Virus record (IMG/VR): IMGVR_UViG_3300006921_000166
Location: 1-23,301 of that record
Strand: one strand, 5' to 3'
DNA from: a virus
DNA length: 23,301 nt
Position 1 is the first letter of the stretch. Each line of letters opens with the position of its first letter. The notes below the pieces were generated by a model. The model did no database searches and had not been told where the DNA came from. It saw only the letters and a list, made by a program, of their open reading frames with translations. Positions 8,892 to 15,675 of the stretch are shown here, in pieces. The position numbers and the translations under genes are program-made.

Positions 8892-8916
8892 TATATAATA
8901 GAAAAAGTTAATATTT
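8892..8916 (-). promoter_or_regulatory. Repeated upstream element, copy before the tail chaperone gene
   Basis: This 25-base element ends in TCTATTATATA (8902-8892), 4 nt before ATG 8887, and matches the copy at 10-34 in 22 of 25 positions. It begins just after the terminase stop. It could be a phage late promoter at the head of the tail module. Confidence 0.5.
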
Positions 8917-8919
8917 AGT

Positions 8920-10116
8920 TTACTGCACGTAATACTTCCCTGCGTTTGGATTATCTAGGTGGTAAATCACATTGTAACGAATACCGTCAATAGCGTGATT
9001 GTAGTTGTCTACATAAAGCTTAGAACCTTTATCAGCGTATATGTAATTGTTTAGCTCTTTAGCTATGTTAGTTGATTCAGGAGTTATGATAAGCTCATAG
9101 TCTTGCATACGAGTTATTCCACTTTCAATAGTTCCTTTCTTTACAGGTTTTATGTTTACCCCTAAATGCCTGAGGTCTGCTATTAGTCTTGGTTCTGCAC
9201 TATCGGCAATGATAAGTTTGTTATCTACTTTGTCTAAAATAATTTGTGCCAACTCATTTGACTTTAAACCATTTCTGTAAATGTGTTCTTTTAAATATAT
9301 CTTACGCTTCCTTTTATCAATAGCCACTTCCGTAAGACTGTCAGGGTCTACACTAAAACCAAAGTCCATTCCACAAGAAGTCTGTAAGCCATCAGGATTA
9401 AATTCACCTATTGACCAATTCTCAAATACTACTCCTTCTGCTTTGTCAAGCCAACCACCCATGATTTTATGCGTGTACTTTTTAAAGTTTCTATGCTTTA
9501 TGCTCTTAATACGCTCTAGGAAGCTCTGTGAGAGGTTTTCTATATTGTCTAGGTAGTTGGTGTGGATATAGCATATATTGTCCTTAAAGCCGTTAAAACC
9601 ACCCTCTACGCCTTTATCCTCAAAGAACCTCTTGTATATCCAATGTTCTTTTGTTACAGGGTTCAGTATAAGTATCACTCTATTATGTATTCCCTTTTCC
9701 CTAATACTTAAATCAATGGTGTCAAAGATATTCTCATCAACTAATTCTTCTGCTTCATCTAACACCCAAGTGCTTATTCCCTGTAATGACTTTAGACTAG
9801 CTGTTTGGTTACCTGCTGAGGTTCTAATACCTCTAAATAAAATATCTGAATTATTTTTTGTGTTAACTACTTCTTTTTTATTAATACTAAATACTTCATC
9901 AAATCCTAGTAGTCCTATCTTTTCTAAGAACTCAGGAATGATTGACAAGTGAGCTGAAGTCATAGTGAAACGAGTAAAGAGTATTCTAATCCCTTTAGTC
10001 ATTGTAAGTAAAGTAAGAAAGACTGTTACAGCAAAAGACTTTCCTGAACCCCTACCCCCTGTTATAATAAAATATCTAGCGTCAGATTCAAATAGTGGGT
10101 TGTATTTCCTATTCAG
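8920..10116 (-). CDS. terL: Terminase large subunit, non-ATG start upstream of the first ATG
   Basis: The frame upstream of ATG 10002 encodes YNPLFESDARYFIITGG and then RGSGKSFAV, a perfect Walker A, so the real start is earlier. The frame opens after a TAG at 10128-10126 and offers no ATG, GTG or TTG; CTG 10116 (CTG AAT AGG AAA), or CTG 10122, is the likely start, overlapping the terS stop by 8 nt. Other motifs are STWVLDEAEE (Walker B plus catalytic Glu), ILILNPVTK (coupling), and the RNase-H-like nuclease Asp residues in GMDFGF, IIADSAEP and HAIDGIRY. About 398 residues, normal for a PBSX-type packaging motor. Confidence 0.85.
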   Translation of the reverse strand: MNRKYNPLFESDARYFIITGGRGSGKSFAVTVFLTLLTMTKGIRILFTRFTMTSAHLSIIPEFLEKIGLLGFDEVFSINKKEVVNTKNNSDILFRGIRTSAGNQTASLKSLQGISTWVLDEAEELVDENIFDTIDLSIREKGIHNRVILILNPVTKEHWIYKRFFEDKGVEGGFNGFKDNICYIHTNYLDNIENLSQSFLERIKSIKHRNFKKYTHKIMGGWLDKAEGVVFENWSIGEFNPDGLQTSCGMDFGFSVDPDSLTEVAIDKRKRKIYLKEHIYRNGLKSNELAQIILDKVDNKLIIADSAEPRLIADLRHLGVNIKPVKKGTIESGITRMQDYELIITPESTNIAKELNNYIYADKGSKLYVDNYNHAIDGIRYNVIYHLDNPNAGKYYVQ

Positions 10117-10468
10117 TATCAGTGTCTACAAATGTTATTACAGGCATATTGATTACCTTATCGCCTGATGTTATATCTAACTCTGACTTCTCTACGTACC
10201 CTCTACGCTTTCCCTTTGTCTTTAGAAAAAAGATTGTAGCTGATGTTGAGCCGTCACCTATCTGTTTATGTAATTGGCTTTCACCAAAGTCTAATGCAAT
10301 GTTTTCAATGTCCTGAACTTGTTTAGCAAATTCCTCATCTTCGTTTAGCCATTTATAGTATGTTGAACGTGGAACATCTGCTGATTTACAAGCAACTGTT
10401 ACAACTCCCAAGCTCTTTTCCAAAGCTTTCAAAATACTTTCCTTTTTTATGTGTCTACTTTCGTCCAT
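10109..10468 (-). CDS. terS: Terminase small subunit
   Basis: The N-terminal helix-turn-helix (ESILKALEKSLGVVTVACKS, then ADVPRSTYYKWLNEDEEFAK) is followed by a helix ending in FGESQLHKQIGDGSTSATIF, the usual phBC6A51-type small terminase pattern. It recognises the packaging site and recruits the large subunit. 119 residues, normal. It begins one base after the dioxygenase stop and its stop overlaps the probable start of the large subunit. Confidence 0.75.
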   Translation of the reverse strand: MDESRHIKKESILKALEKSLGVVTVACKSADVPRSTYYKWLNEDEEFAKQVQDIENIALDFGESQLHKQIGDGSTSATIFFLKTKGKRRGYVEKSELDITSGDKVINMPVITFVDTDTE

Positions 10469-10469
10469 A

Positions 10470-11288
10470 TTATATTCCTTTAAATGCTTTTAATGGATAG
10501 AAGATTAAACTGTTTCTATACCCATTTTCTGCTATTGGTTTTATTGGTGTTACTCCGTGTACATTTCTCCAAGCAGGGTACACTAACATTGAGTTGTCTG
10601 CCTGTTCAAAGGTTGCATTATAGTCAGGCACATTTAAGCAACCTCCATTAGCGTTATTTCTTTTTGTGAGGATTATGTTTACTGTTCCTACTATGTTTCC
10701 TGTATCTCTGTGGAATGGTGCTGATATATTAAAGTTAGATATACTACTTGTGTACATTGTTCCAAACTTCCATTCATCTTTCACATCTTCAAAGAGTTCT
10801 TGTTGCCTTTCGTATATGTTAGGAGTTAGTTCTTTAATGATTTGTTCTGCTTCTAAACAAGCTCCCCACATTGCTTTGATGAATGTCTGTGCTTTCTTAT
10901 CTCGGTGTACTGCTGATATATTTGGATAAGGTCTACGCATAATTGGCTTCGGTGCTACTGAACCTAAAATAGTGCTATATTGAGCTACTCCTGTTTCCCT
11001 GCTTTTAGCTCTCATTCCTTTAAACCTTTTTTTTCCGTATTCTTGTGCTACTACACTTGCTCTATCTAAAATAGTTTTAGGAACATTATCTCCTCTGAAC
11101 TCTTTATCTGCAACTGCTAATAACAGATTTAATCTTTGGCTGTACTTTGCTACATCTTTAATATAAAAGCCTACTATATCCCCATCAAGTTCTAACAGGC
11201 AATCTTCTTTTATGTTTGGTTCATAGTAAGGGCAGTCTTTACCTATCTTAATATTATGTTCTACTTGTTTGAGTTTAATTGTTTTCAT
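10470..11288 (-). CDS. TET/JBP-family 2-oxoglutarate/Fe(II) dioxygenase
   Basis: The C-terminal double-stranded beta-helix core is clear: SAPFHRDTGN gives the iron ligands H193 and D195, GGCLNVPDY the strand before the turn, NVHGVTPI the distal ligand H244, and GYRNSLIFYP the 2-oxoglutarate-binding R258. HxD, GGxLxxPxY and HGVTP together are characteristic of TET/JBP enzymes, which hydroxylate 5-methylcytosine or thymine in DNA. The first 120 residues (LELDGDIVGFYI) also recur in phage TETs. Length 272. It would make the hydroxyl that the upstream glycosyltransferase decorates. Confidence 0.75.
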   Translation of the reverse strand: MKTIKLKQVEHNIKIGKDCPYYEPNIKEDCLLELDGDIVGFYIKDVAKYSQRLNLLLAVADKEFRGDNVPKTILDRASVVAQEYGKKRFKGMRAKSRETGVAQYSTILGSVAPKPIMRRPYPNISAVHRDKKAQTFIKAMWGACLEAEQIIKELTPNIYERQQELFEDVKDEWKFGTMYTSSISNFNISAPFHRDTGNIVGTVNIILTKRNNANGGCLNVPDYNATFEQADNSMLVYPAWRNVHGVTPIKPIAENGYRNSLIFYPLKAFKGI

Positions 11289-12013
11289 CTTTTCAATAAT
11301 TCTTTGTAATTTATTTCTAGTTGATTTTCCCTTCTACTGTGAGGTTTTACAATTCCGTAATGCTTTTTCAATATATATTCGTTGCATTTAGCTTCTCTCT
11401 CTGATGTTCTATAATCATTTGCTCCACCTTTGTTACTTCTATGTGGAAAGGTCATAAGAAGAAGATTAAACCTTAAAACTTTATTCCCTGCCTTTACTTG
11501 TCTTATGAACATATCGTAATCTTCTTTTAAATCTGCTTTCTCATCAAATTTCATTTTACCATCAACTAAAATACAATCATTCACAATCAATTTATTCTGC
11601 TGAACTTGTTTACCTGTGTAGTAAAATAGATTATCTGTAATAGCTGTTCCTGCGTAACTACCCCCAATTTTCCTAAAGCTATCTACCATTATTCTTAAAG
11701 CTTCAATAAAAGTAATATTCTCTTTAGTGTATACACCATTACTTCCTCTTACTAAGTTTACCTTTTTATAGTCATCAGAAATTTGCAAACATAATCTTTC
11801 ACCTGCTTCTTCTATTGCTTTATTTCTTGCCTTACATATATTACCATCAACTTCAACTACATTGGAAGCTCCTGCTTCTAAATACTTATCTGCTTCTCCT
11901 TTTCTTGTGTAGTAGGTGAATTTTAATCCTGTCTTTTCTTCTAAGGCTTTTACATTATCTGCTCTATTGGTTGATATACAGCAGCAATATACATCAAGTT
12001 CTTTATTAATCAT
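11285..12013 (-). CDS. TET-associated glycosyltransferase-like protein (TAGT), GT-A fold
   Basis: LDVYCCCISTNRADNVKALE opens a Rossmann-like GT-A domain; NICKARNKAIEEAGERLCLQ then ISDD (residues 78-81) supplies the DxD-like metal site for a nucleotide sugar, followed by a LKEDYDMFIRQVKAG block and FPHRSNKGGANDYRTSE. This matches the TET-associated glycosyltransferases that modify hydroxylated bases in phage DNA. Its neighbour is a TET/JBP-type dioxygenase joined by an ATGA overlap. The expected reaction is transfer of a sugar to an oxidised base in DNA; sugar and base are unknown. Confidence 0.7.
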   Translation of the reverse strand: MINKELDVYCCCISTNRADNVKALEEKTGLKFTYYTRKGEADKYLEAGASNVVEVDGNICKARNKAIEEAGERLCLQISDDYKKVNLVRGSNGVYTKENITFIEALRIMVDSFRKIGGSYAGTAITDNLFYYTGKQVQQNKLIVNDCILVDGKMKFDEKADLKEDYDMFIRQVKAGNKVLRFNLLLMTFPHRSNKGGANDYRTSEREAKCNEYILKKHYGIVKPHSRRENQLEINYKELLKR

Positions 12014-12563
12014 TCTTAAAAGCTCTTAAAACGATTAACCCTACATTCTTCCCTTCCTTTCTTGCTGTGTTTATCAACAATACAGCTTCGTCATAATGCT
12101 CAGGTTCAAATTCTATTTGTATTGCTCTCTTTACTGAAGCTTCTTTGTCTTGTAATGTTGAGCCTAAGTCTAAATCTTCTAATACAGAATAGTCTACTGC
12201 TTCTTCAGGTTGCCATACATCCATACCCCACTCTCCTAGCTTTGCGTTATCCCATTCGTTTCCTAGAATATCCCAATCCCATTCACCGAACCCTACATTA
12301 TCCTTTACAATAAATTCTTCTTTCTGTTCTTCTGTCAAGCCCTTAGCTATTTTAACAGGAACTTCTTTTAGCCCTGCTGCAACACAAGCCTTGTATCTCA
12401 TATTACCACCTAAGATAACATTGTTCTCGTCAAGTATTATTGGTCTTAGGTCTAGCATTTCAGGAAAGTCTTTGATAGACTTTACAAGTTTTTTAAATTT
12501 AGCTTCCTTGATTATTCTAGGATTGCTTTCATTTGGTTTTAACTCATTGATTTTTAGTTTCAT
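12006..12563 (-). CDS. ParB/sulfiredoxin-fold protein in the DNA-modification cassette
   Basis: The N-terminal 100 residues show the ParB N-terminal domain: LKPNESNPR, KKLVKSIKDF, RPIILDENNVILGGNMRYKA with the GGNMRYKA box at 52-59, VPVKI and EEFIVKDNVGFGEWDWD. The second half is acidic and unknown. In phages, stand-alone ParB domains often accompany DNA modification enzymes; ParB is now known as a CTP-binding fold, and its role here is open. It overlaps the glycosyltransferase gene by 8 nt. First gene of the cassette. Confidence 0.75.
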   Translation of the reverse strand: MKLKINELKPNESNPRIIKEAKFKKLVKSIKDFPEMLDLRPIILDENNVILGGNMRYKACVAAGLKEVPVKIAKGLTEEQKEEFIVKDNVGFGEWDWDILGNEWDNAKLGEWGMDVWQPEEAVDYSVLEDLDLGSTLQDKEASVKRAIQIEFEPEHYDEAVLLINTARKEGKNVGLIVLRAFKND

Positions 12564-12565
12564 AG

Positions 12566-12576
12566 TATATAATAGA
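12566..12576 (-). promoter_or_regulatory. TCTATTATATA element before ParB-like gene
   Basis: Exact 11-mer TCTATTATATA on the minus strand, 2 nt before ATG 12563. The same 11-mer precedes the tail chaperone gene and the ATG at the left edge. Its spacing to the ATG would fit a -10 element giving a leaderless mRNA. Promoter function is inferred. Confidence 0.45.
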
Positions 12577-12593
12577 ATTTAATTGATTTTATT

Positions 12594-12842
12594 TTAGTAG
12601 TCTTCATTTATCCCTCTTTCACCTATTAGCTTTTCTTTTGCTCCTGCCCAAAGCTTATCTCTTTGTTTACTTAAACTAGGTTCAGTTCTTTTAAGATTTG
12701 GCATTCCTTCAGTTGCTTTACTATCCATATATTTACCACATTCACAGAGTGCTTCCTTAGTTACCCATTTACCATCACGGTAAACTATTGTAGCCTTTCC
12801 TATTTCCATAGTATTTCCGCATTCACAACTGTATAGTGTCAT
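12594..12842 (-). CDS. Small zinc-ribbon protein, 82 aa
   Basis: CxC (C6, C8) and CECGKYM (C33, C35) form a zinc ribbon, followed by RTEPSLSKQRDKLWAGAKEK and ending with GERGINEDY. I recognise this C-terminal pattern as a small protein recurring in marine phages, function unknown. Coupled upstream to DUF3310 by ATGA. It ends 30 nt before the ParB-like gene, a gap that holds the TCTATTATATA element. Confidence 0.65.
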   Translation of the reverse strand: MTLYSCECGNTMEIGKATIVYRDGKWVTKEALCECGKYMDSKATEGMPNLKRTEPSLSKQRDKLWAGAKEKLIGERGINEDY

Positions 12843-13048
12843 CTCTTTAGCTTATCTAATTCAAACTCTAGGTGATTGATTGCTTTCTGTATGCACTCAA
12901 TAGGACTGTCGTGTTTCCTTTCTGCTCTTAGTAAGTAAGTAACAGCTGTTCCTGTATTATAGCTGAGTTCAAAATCCTCTATAACCTTACGAGCTTCATA
13001 TCCATATCTTATTCCTTTGTAGTAACTTGGTATTCTATTGTCTTTCAT
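12839..13048 (-). CDS. DUF3310-like protein, 69 aa
   Basis: SYNTGTAVTYLLRAERKHDS followed by PIECIQKAINHLEFELDKL matches the DUF3310 core (GxxxxYLxRxxxKxxxxxxLxKAxxxL), a small helical phage family sometimes called SaV-like, of unproven function. Short version without extensions. The TGA overlaps the ATG of the next gene (ATGA). Confidence 0.7.
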   Translation of the reverse strand: MKDNRIPSYYKGIRYGYEARKVIEDFELSYNTGTAVTYLLRAERKHDSPIECIQKAINHLEFELDKLKR

Positions 13049-13211
13049 TTATTCTGTCATTTTCTAGTCCACCTGTTAATGTTTCTACTTTGTCAATTCT
13101 GTAGCTTATCTTTTTGTTTCTTTTGGCTCTTATCTTGCTTTCTATTATACTCATCAGCGTAAGTAAAGAAATTGCAAACAATACAAGAACCCCTATTAAT
13201 TTTAATATCAT
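13035..13211 (-). CDS. Small single-pass membrane protein, 58 aa
   Basis: ATG at 13211 forms an ATGA overlap with the previous gene; 58 codons end in TAG at 13035, overlapping the DUF3310 gene by 14 nt. Residues 3-23 (LKLIGVLVLFAISLLTLMSII) are one membrane helix, followed by a basic cytoplasmic tail (SKIRAKRNKKISYRIDKVE). Coupling on both sides supports it. The function is unknown. Confidence 0.6.
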   Translation of the reverse strand: MILKLIGVLVLFAISLLTLMSIIESKIRAKRNKKISYRIDKVETLTGGLENDRINERQ

Positions 13212-13378
13212 TTTGTTAGTATTTTTAAAAGTTGATTACTTGTGTATATCCTATCATCACCTGAATAATTTTCATATATCATTGTGAAATTATCATCCTT
13301 CCAAGTCCATAAAGACCTGACTCCTGTTTTAATGTGATGTCTTAATACACCCTTGATTCCCTTATAAGTTCTTTCCAT
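13208..13378 (-). CDS. Hypothetical protein, 56 aa
   Basis: Starts at ATG 13378 (MERTYKGIKGVLRHHIKTGV) rather than the GTG at 13414, which lies in the G-tract. Contains WTWKDDNFTMIYENYS and a short helical end, LLKILTK. No family recognised. The stop overlaps the next ATG (ATGA). Confidence 0.55.
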   Translation of the reverse strand: MERTYKGIKGVLRHHIKTGVRSLWTWKDDNFTMIYENYSGDDRIYTSNQLLKILTK

Positions 13379-13479
13379 ATCTATTGTTTTAGTTTGTATT
13401 GGGGAGGTAACCACACCCCCCCTCTACCACTCTAGGTAAAATAAACGCTTTTGTAGGTCTTACCCTATATTTATTAGTA
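13379..13479 (-). promoter_or_regulatory. Non-coding leader with G-tract
   Basis: About 100 bases without an ORF if the next gene starts at ATG 13378. The minus strand carries a run of seven G followed by TGTGGTTACCTCCCC, which can fold only weakly (GAGG with CCTC). It shares GGGGGTGT with the hairpin leader at 19279-19296. No clear promoter is seen. Confidence 0.3.
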
Positions 13480-13884
13480 TTAGTCCTTAGAGTATTCTTT
13501 ATATATTTTTTTTATTCCATCAAAGCAGGTTGAAATACACGAGCCACAATTAGTCCTTACGTTGTAATTTGTATTGTATATTGTATTATAAGTTTCAATC
13601 ATTCTTTTTTTAGCTGCTTGGTCTTTTGCTCTACCTGTTTTTAAGTCCTTCCACATATCTAAAATTTCATCTACTATTTCTTCAGGTATATCTGTTCTAA
13701 CTTCTACCTCTGTTGTCTTTTCCCATTTCTTCTGACTACAAGCCATTGGAGCAAGTCTAGCTTTCACTTTCATAAAACATCCACAGTCTTTACAAGTTCC
13801 TGTAGGCTTGAAGTAGAATATACAATCCTTACAAATAGCTATTCTATCTTCATAAACATCTTGAGGTACAAAGAACTTATTCAT
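13480..13884 (-). CDS. Zinc-ribbon protein, 134 aa
   Basis: Eight or more cysteines in two groups: CKDC...CKDCGCFMKVKARL...AC near the N-terminus (C18, C21, C31, C34, C36, C49) and NCGSCISTCF near the C-terminus (C113, C116, C120). The first is a rubredoxin-like zinc ribbon that I recognise from many Bacteroidota phage genomes, function unknown. The middle is helical with an EEIVDEILDMWKDLKTG segment. Possibly a transcription or packaging accessory, by analogy only. Confidence 0.65.
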   Translation of the reverse strand: MNKFFVPQDVYEDRIAICKDCIFYFKPTGTCKDCGCFMKVKARLAPMACSQKKWEKTTEVEVRTDIPEEIVDEILDMWKDLKTGRAKDQAAKKRMIETYNTIYNTNYNVRTNCGSCISTCFDGIKKIYKEYSKD

Positions 13885-13923
13885 TTAACTTGGGAATATT
13901 ACTACTAAATCTTCTTTAATCAT
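13885..13923 (-). CDS. Possible 12-aa micro-ORF between sigma-like and zinc genes
   Basis: ATG at 13923 overlaps the end of the sigma-like gene by 8 nt and reads MIKEDLVVIFPS to TAA at 13885, exactly adjacent to the next ATG (TAAATG). The fit between neighbours is good but twelve codons is too short for confidence. It may instead be a coupling leader. Confidence 0.25.
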   Translation of the reverse strand: MIKEDLVVIFPS

Positions 13924-14485
13924 TTAACATATTTTTTAGCTGTACTCTTACTTTATCTATTGTAGTGAATAAGCTGTTTCTACTTATTCCTGTCTGTGAT
14001 GCTAAACTATCCAAAGTATTATTTTCTTCGTAATAGTATAATTCAAATATCTTCCTATCATACCAAGTAAAGCTCTCTAAGGCTTTGTCTATCTTTTCTA
14101 GGCTAGTCCATTGGTAATCGTCTACTACTTCATTAGGGAGATTGTAAAGGTGCTTAGACGGCATTTCTTCTCCTGTTTCTAATACATTATAAGTTACTGT
14201 GCTTGTAAGACTATCAATATGACTGTAATACTTTTTGTACTTATAGTAGTAATTACTTCTAGGACTTGTTAAGGCACGTCTTAGTGCTACTGCTCCGTAT
14301 CTTGTTACACCTTCTATTCCGTCATTATCATAAATAGCTTTGAGTGTTACAGGGTTCATCTGAAGTAGATAAAGCATAAGTTCCTGAACTGCTTCGTTTA
14401 CTTCGTTCTCATCATTAGTAAGTCCGTAAGCCATAGTCCTAAACTTATCAGATAATTTTGCTATTTCAGAATAAATATCAGTCAT
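13916..14485 (-). CDS. Sigma-factor-like transcription regulator
   Basis: The C-terminal 60 residues (FTWYDRKIFELYYYEENNTL, then LASQTGISRNSLFTTIDKVR) match sigma-70 region 4: an LxxDRxIFxLYY helix followed by a helix-turn-helix. The first 60 residues (LSDKFRTMAYGLTNDENEVN...AVQELMLYLLQMNP) have the spacing of a reduced region 2. A phage protein of this kind could redirect RNA polymerase to later promoters or act as an appropriator. The repeated TCTATTATATA element at three gene starts is a candidate target. Start ATG 14485. Confidence 0.65.
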   Translation of the reverse strand: MTDIYSEIAKLSDKFRTMAYGLTNDENEVNEAVQELMLYLLQMNPVTLKAIYDNDGIEGVTRYGAVALRRALTSPRSNYYYKYKKYYSHIDSLTSTVTYNVLETGEEMPSKHLYNLPNEVVDDYQWTSLEKIDKALESFTWYDRKIFELYYYEENNTLDSLASQTGISRNSLFTTIDKVRVQLKNMLND

Positions 14486-14834
14486 TTATAACTTCCATTT
14501 TATCAATCTTGTCTGCTACTTCATGTAACACTTCGTCTAGTATTAATTTATAAGACCTTATAACTGCTCTATTACCTTTAGTTTCTATTCCTGCAAAGAA
14601 ACCACTAGTAGCTACTGAAACATTAATAGGTATTATCATCATCCAATCCCAATAGTTATTTTCTTTTAGTCCTGTTCCGTATCCGTTATGATAATCAAAT
14701 ATAGTGCTTAATACTTCTAAGTAACCTTCGTGTCTGCTTTTAGTTGCTAATTCTTTAGTAAATTGTAAACACATTTCTAAGTAAGATTCAATTATTGCTC
14801 TATGTTCAGCACTTGAATAAATCGGTTCTGTCAT
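14478..14834 (-). CDS. Hypothetical protein, 118 aa
   Basis: Helical N-terminus (HRAIIESYLEMCLQFTKELA), an aromatic middle (NNYWDWMMIIPINVSVATSG) and a helical Lys/Asp-rich end. Not recognised. A TATCTTTG sequence ends 4 nt before the ATG (14846-14839) but lacks a -33 partner. The 3' end overlaps the sigma-like gene by 8 nt, suggesting the two are made together. Confidence 0.6.
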   Translation of the reverse strand: MTEPIYSSAEHRAIIESYLEMCLQFTKELATKSRHEGYLEVLSTIFDYHNGYGTGLKENNYWDWMMIIPINVSVATSGFFAGIETKGNRAVIRSYKLILDEVLHEVADKIDKMEVIND

Positions 14835-14855
14835 ACGCCAAAGATATTAAAAAAG

Positions 14856-15266
14856 TTACTCAATTCCTTTTTCTTTTTTTAACTTTTCAACAAGAGATTT
14901 GTAATAACTTATCTTTTCTTCATACTCAACCCTAGAAATCTTCATAGTTCTTCTAGCTAAAAATTGCAGTTCTTGTGCTGTTCCTTCTCCATACTTTGCA
15001 TCTAAAGCTAGGCTAAACTTGTACTGTTCACCCCACGCATACACGTTACACTTAACGCATTGTACCTGACAATTCTCCTCATCAAAGCGAGTGAATAAAT
15101 GTTTCCTACTTTGGAAGTGTCCGTTCTGCATACCTTCTTTGTAGTGTCTAACTATTCCACAAGTGAAGCATTGGCACATTCCGTATTCGTTAGCTTCTCT
15201 AAGTCTAATGTAAAGACTGAACCACTTGTCAAGTTCTTTTTTTAATTTACTGACTGTCTTCTTCAA
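14856..15266 (-). CDS. ninG: NinG (Rap) family recombination nuclease
   Basis: The NinG pattern is clear: KKELDKWFSLYIRLREANEY, then CFTCG (C33, C36), QNGHFQSRKH with His50, RFDEENCQVQCVKCN (C70, C73) and a YKFSLALDAKYG helix. This is the zinc-binding HNH-like fold of lambda NinG/Rap, which processes branched recombination intermediates. The length (136 aa) is shorter than lambda NinG but typical of this branch. The start is TTG 15266: an in-frame stop lies two codons upstream and the first ATG would delete the conserved helix. It overlaps the 3' end of the PD-(D/E)XK gene by 20 nt. Confidence 0.8.
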   Translation of the reverse strand: MKKTVSKLKKELDKWFSLYIRLREANEYGMCQCFTCGIVRHYKEGMQNGHFQSRKHLFTRFDEENCQVQCVKCNVYAWGEQYKFSLALDAKYGEGTAQELQFLARRTMKISRVEYEEKISYYKSLVEKLKKEKGIE

Positions 15267-15675
15267 TTCTTATTAAATTTTTAATTAATACTTTAATCAG
15301 CATTTCTTGGTCAAAGGTACTTCCTTCTCTGACTGCTCTACCGCCATAATAAAATATTCCCTTCAGGTTGTTTATTCTCTCATAGACAATAGCATTATTG
15401 AAAGCCCAAATAATAGCTACAGGCTTTCCGCTACGGACTTGAAGCTGTTGCGCTCTGACTATCTTTCTCATTGCTACAATAACATCTTGTTTATCTTCTA
15501 TGTTCTTATGTACTCCTTTTACTTCTGCAAATCCTGTTATTTTTCCCTTATCATAAAGAACAGCGTCTATGTGAGCATATTCCTGATGTGAACCGTAAGT
15601 CAATCCAAAGTGATTACAGAACTGTTTTAAAGCTTTGTTCTGTCTTTCTCTATGTGATTTACGTTCGAATTTCAT
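15247..15675 (-). CDS. PD-(D/E)XK-type nuclease
   Basis: HIDAVLYDKGKITGFAEVKG gives the catalytic D...(E)VK spacing of PD-(D/E)XK nucleases, after a helical N-terminus (RQNKALKQFCNHF) and before a strand-rich part (PVAIIWAFNNAIVYE). Such small nucleases commonly act as phage recombination or Holliday-junction enzymes. It lies beside NinG, supporting a recombination role. ATG 15675 (MKFERKSHRERQ) overlaps the preceding TGA as ATGA and is preferred over 15705. Confidence 0.65.
   Translation of the reverse strand: MKFERKSHRERQNKALKQFCNHFGLTYGSHQEYAHIDAVLYDKGKITGFAEVKGVHKNIEDKQDVIVAMRKIVRAQQLQVRSGKPVAIIWAFNNAIVYERINNLKGIFYYGGRAVREGSTFDQEMLIKVLIKNLIRIEEDSQ

Noticed and set aside
13378-13414. GTG start at 13414 for the 56-aa gene
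   Set aside because: It lies in the G-tract leader, and ATG 13378 gives a normal start.
13401-13424. G-run/C-run pair as a strong terminator
   Set aside because: Pairing is interrupted and no T-run follows; at most a weak structure.
13885-13923. 12-codon ORF as a firm gene
   Set aside because: Junctions fit, but it is too short to separate from chance; kept only as a low-confidence feature.
14839-14846. TATCTTTG before the gene at 14478-14834 as a second host promoter
   Set aside because: The -7 box is perfect but there is no TTG at 19 nt, and the start would fall on the ATG. It may be chance in AT-rich DNA.
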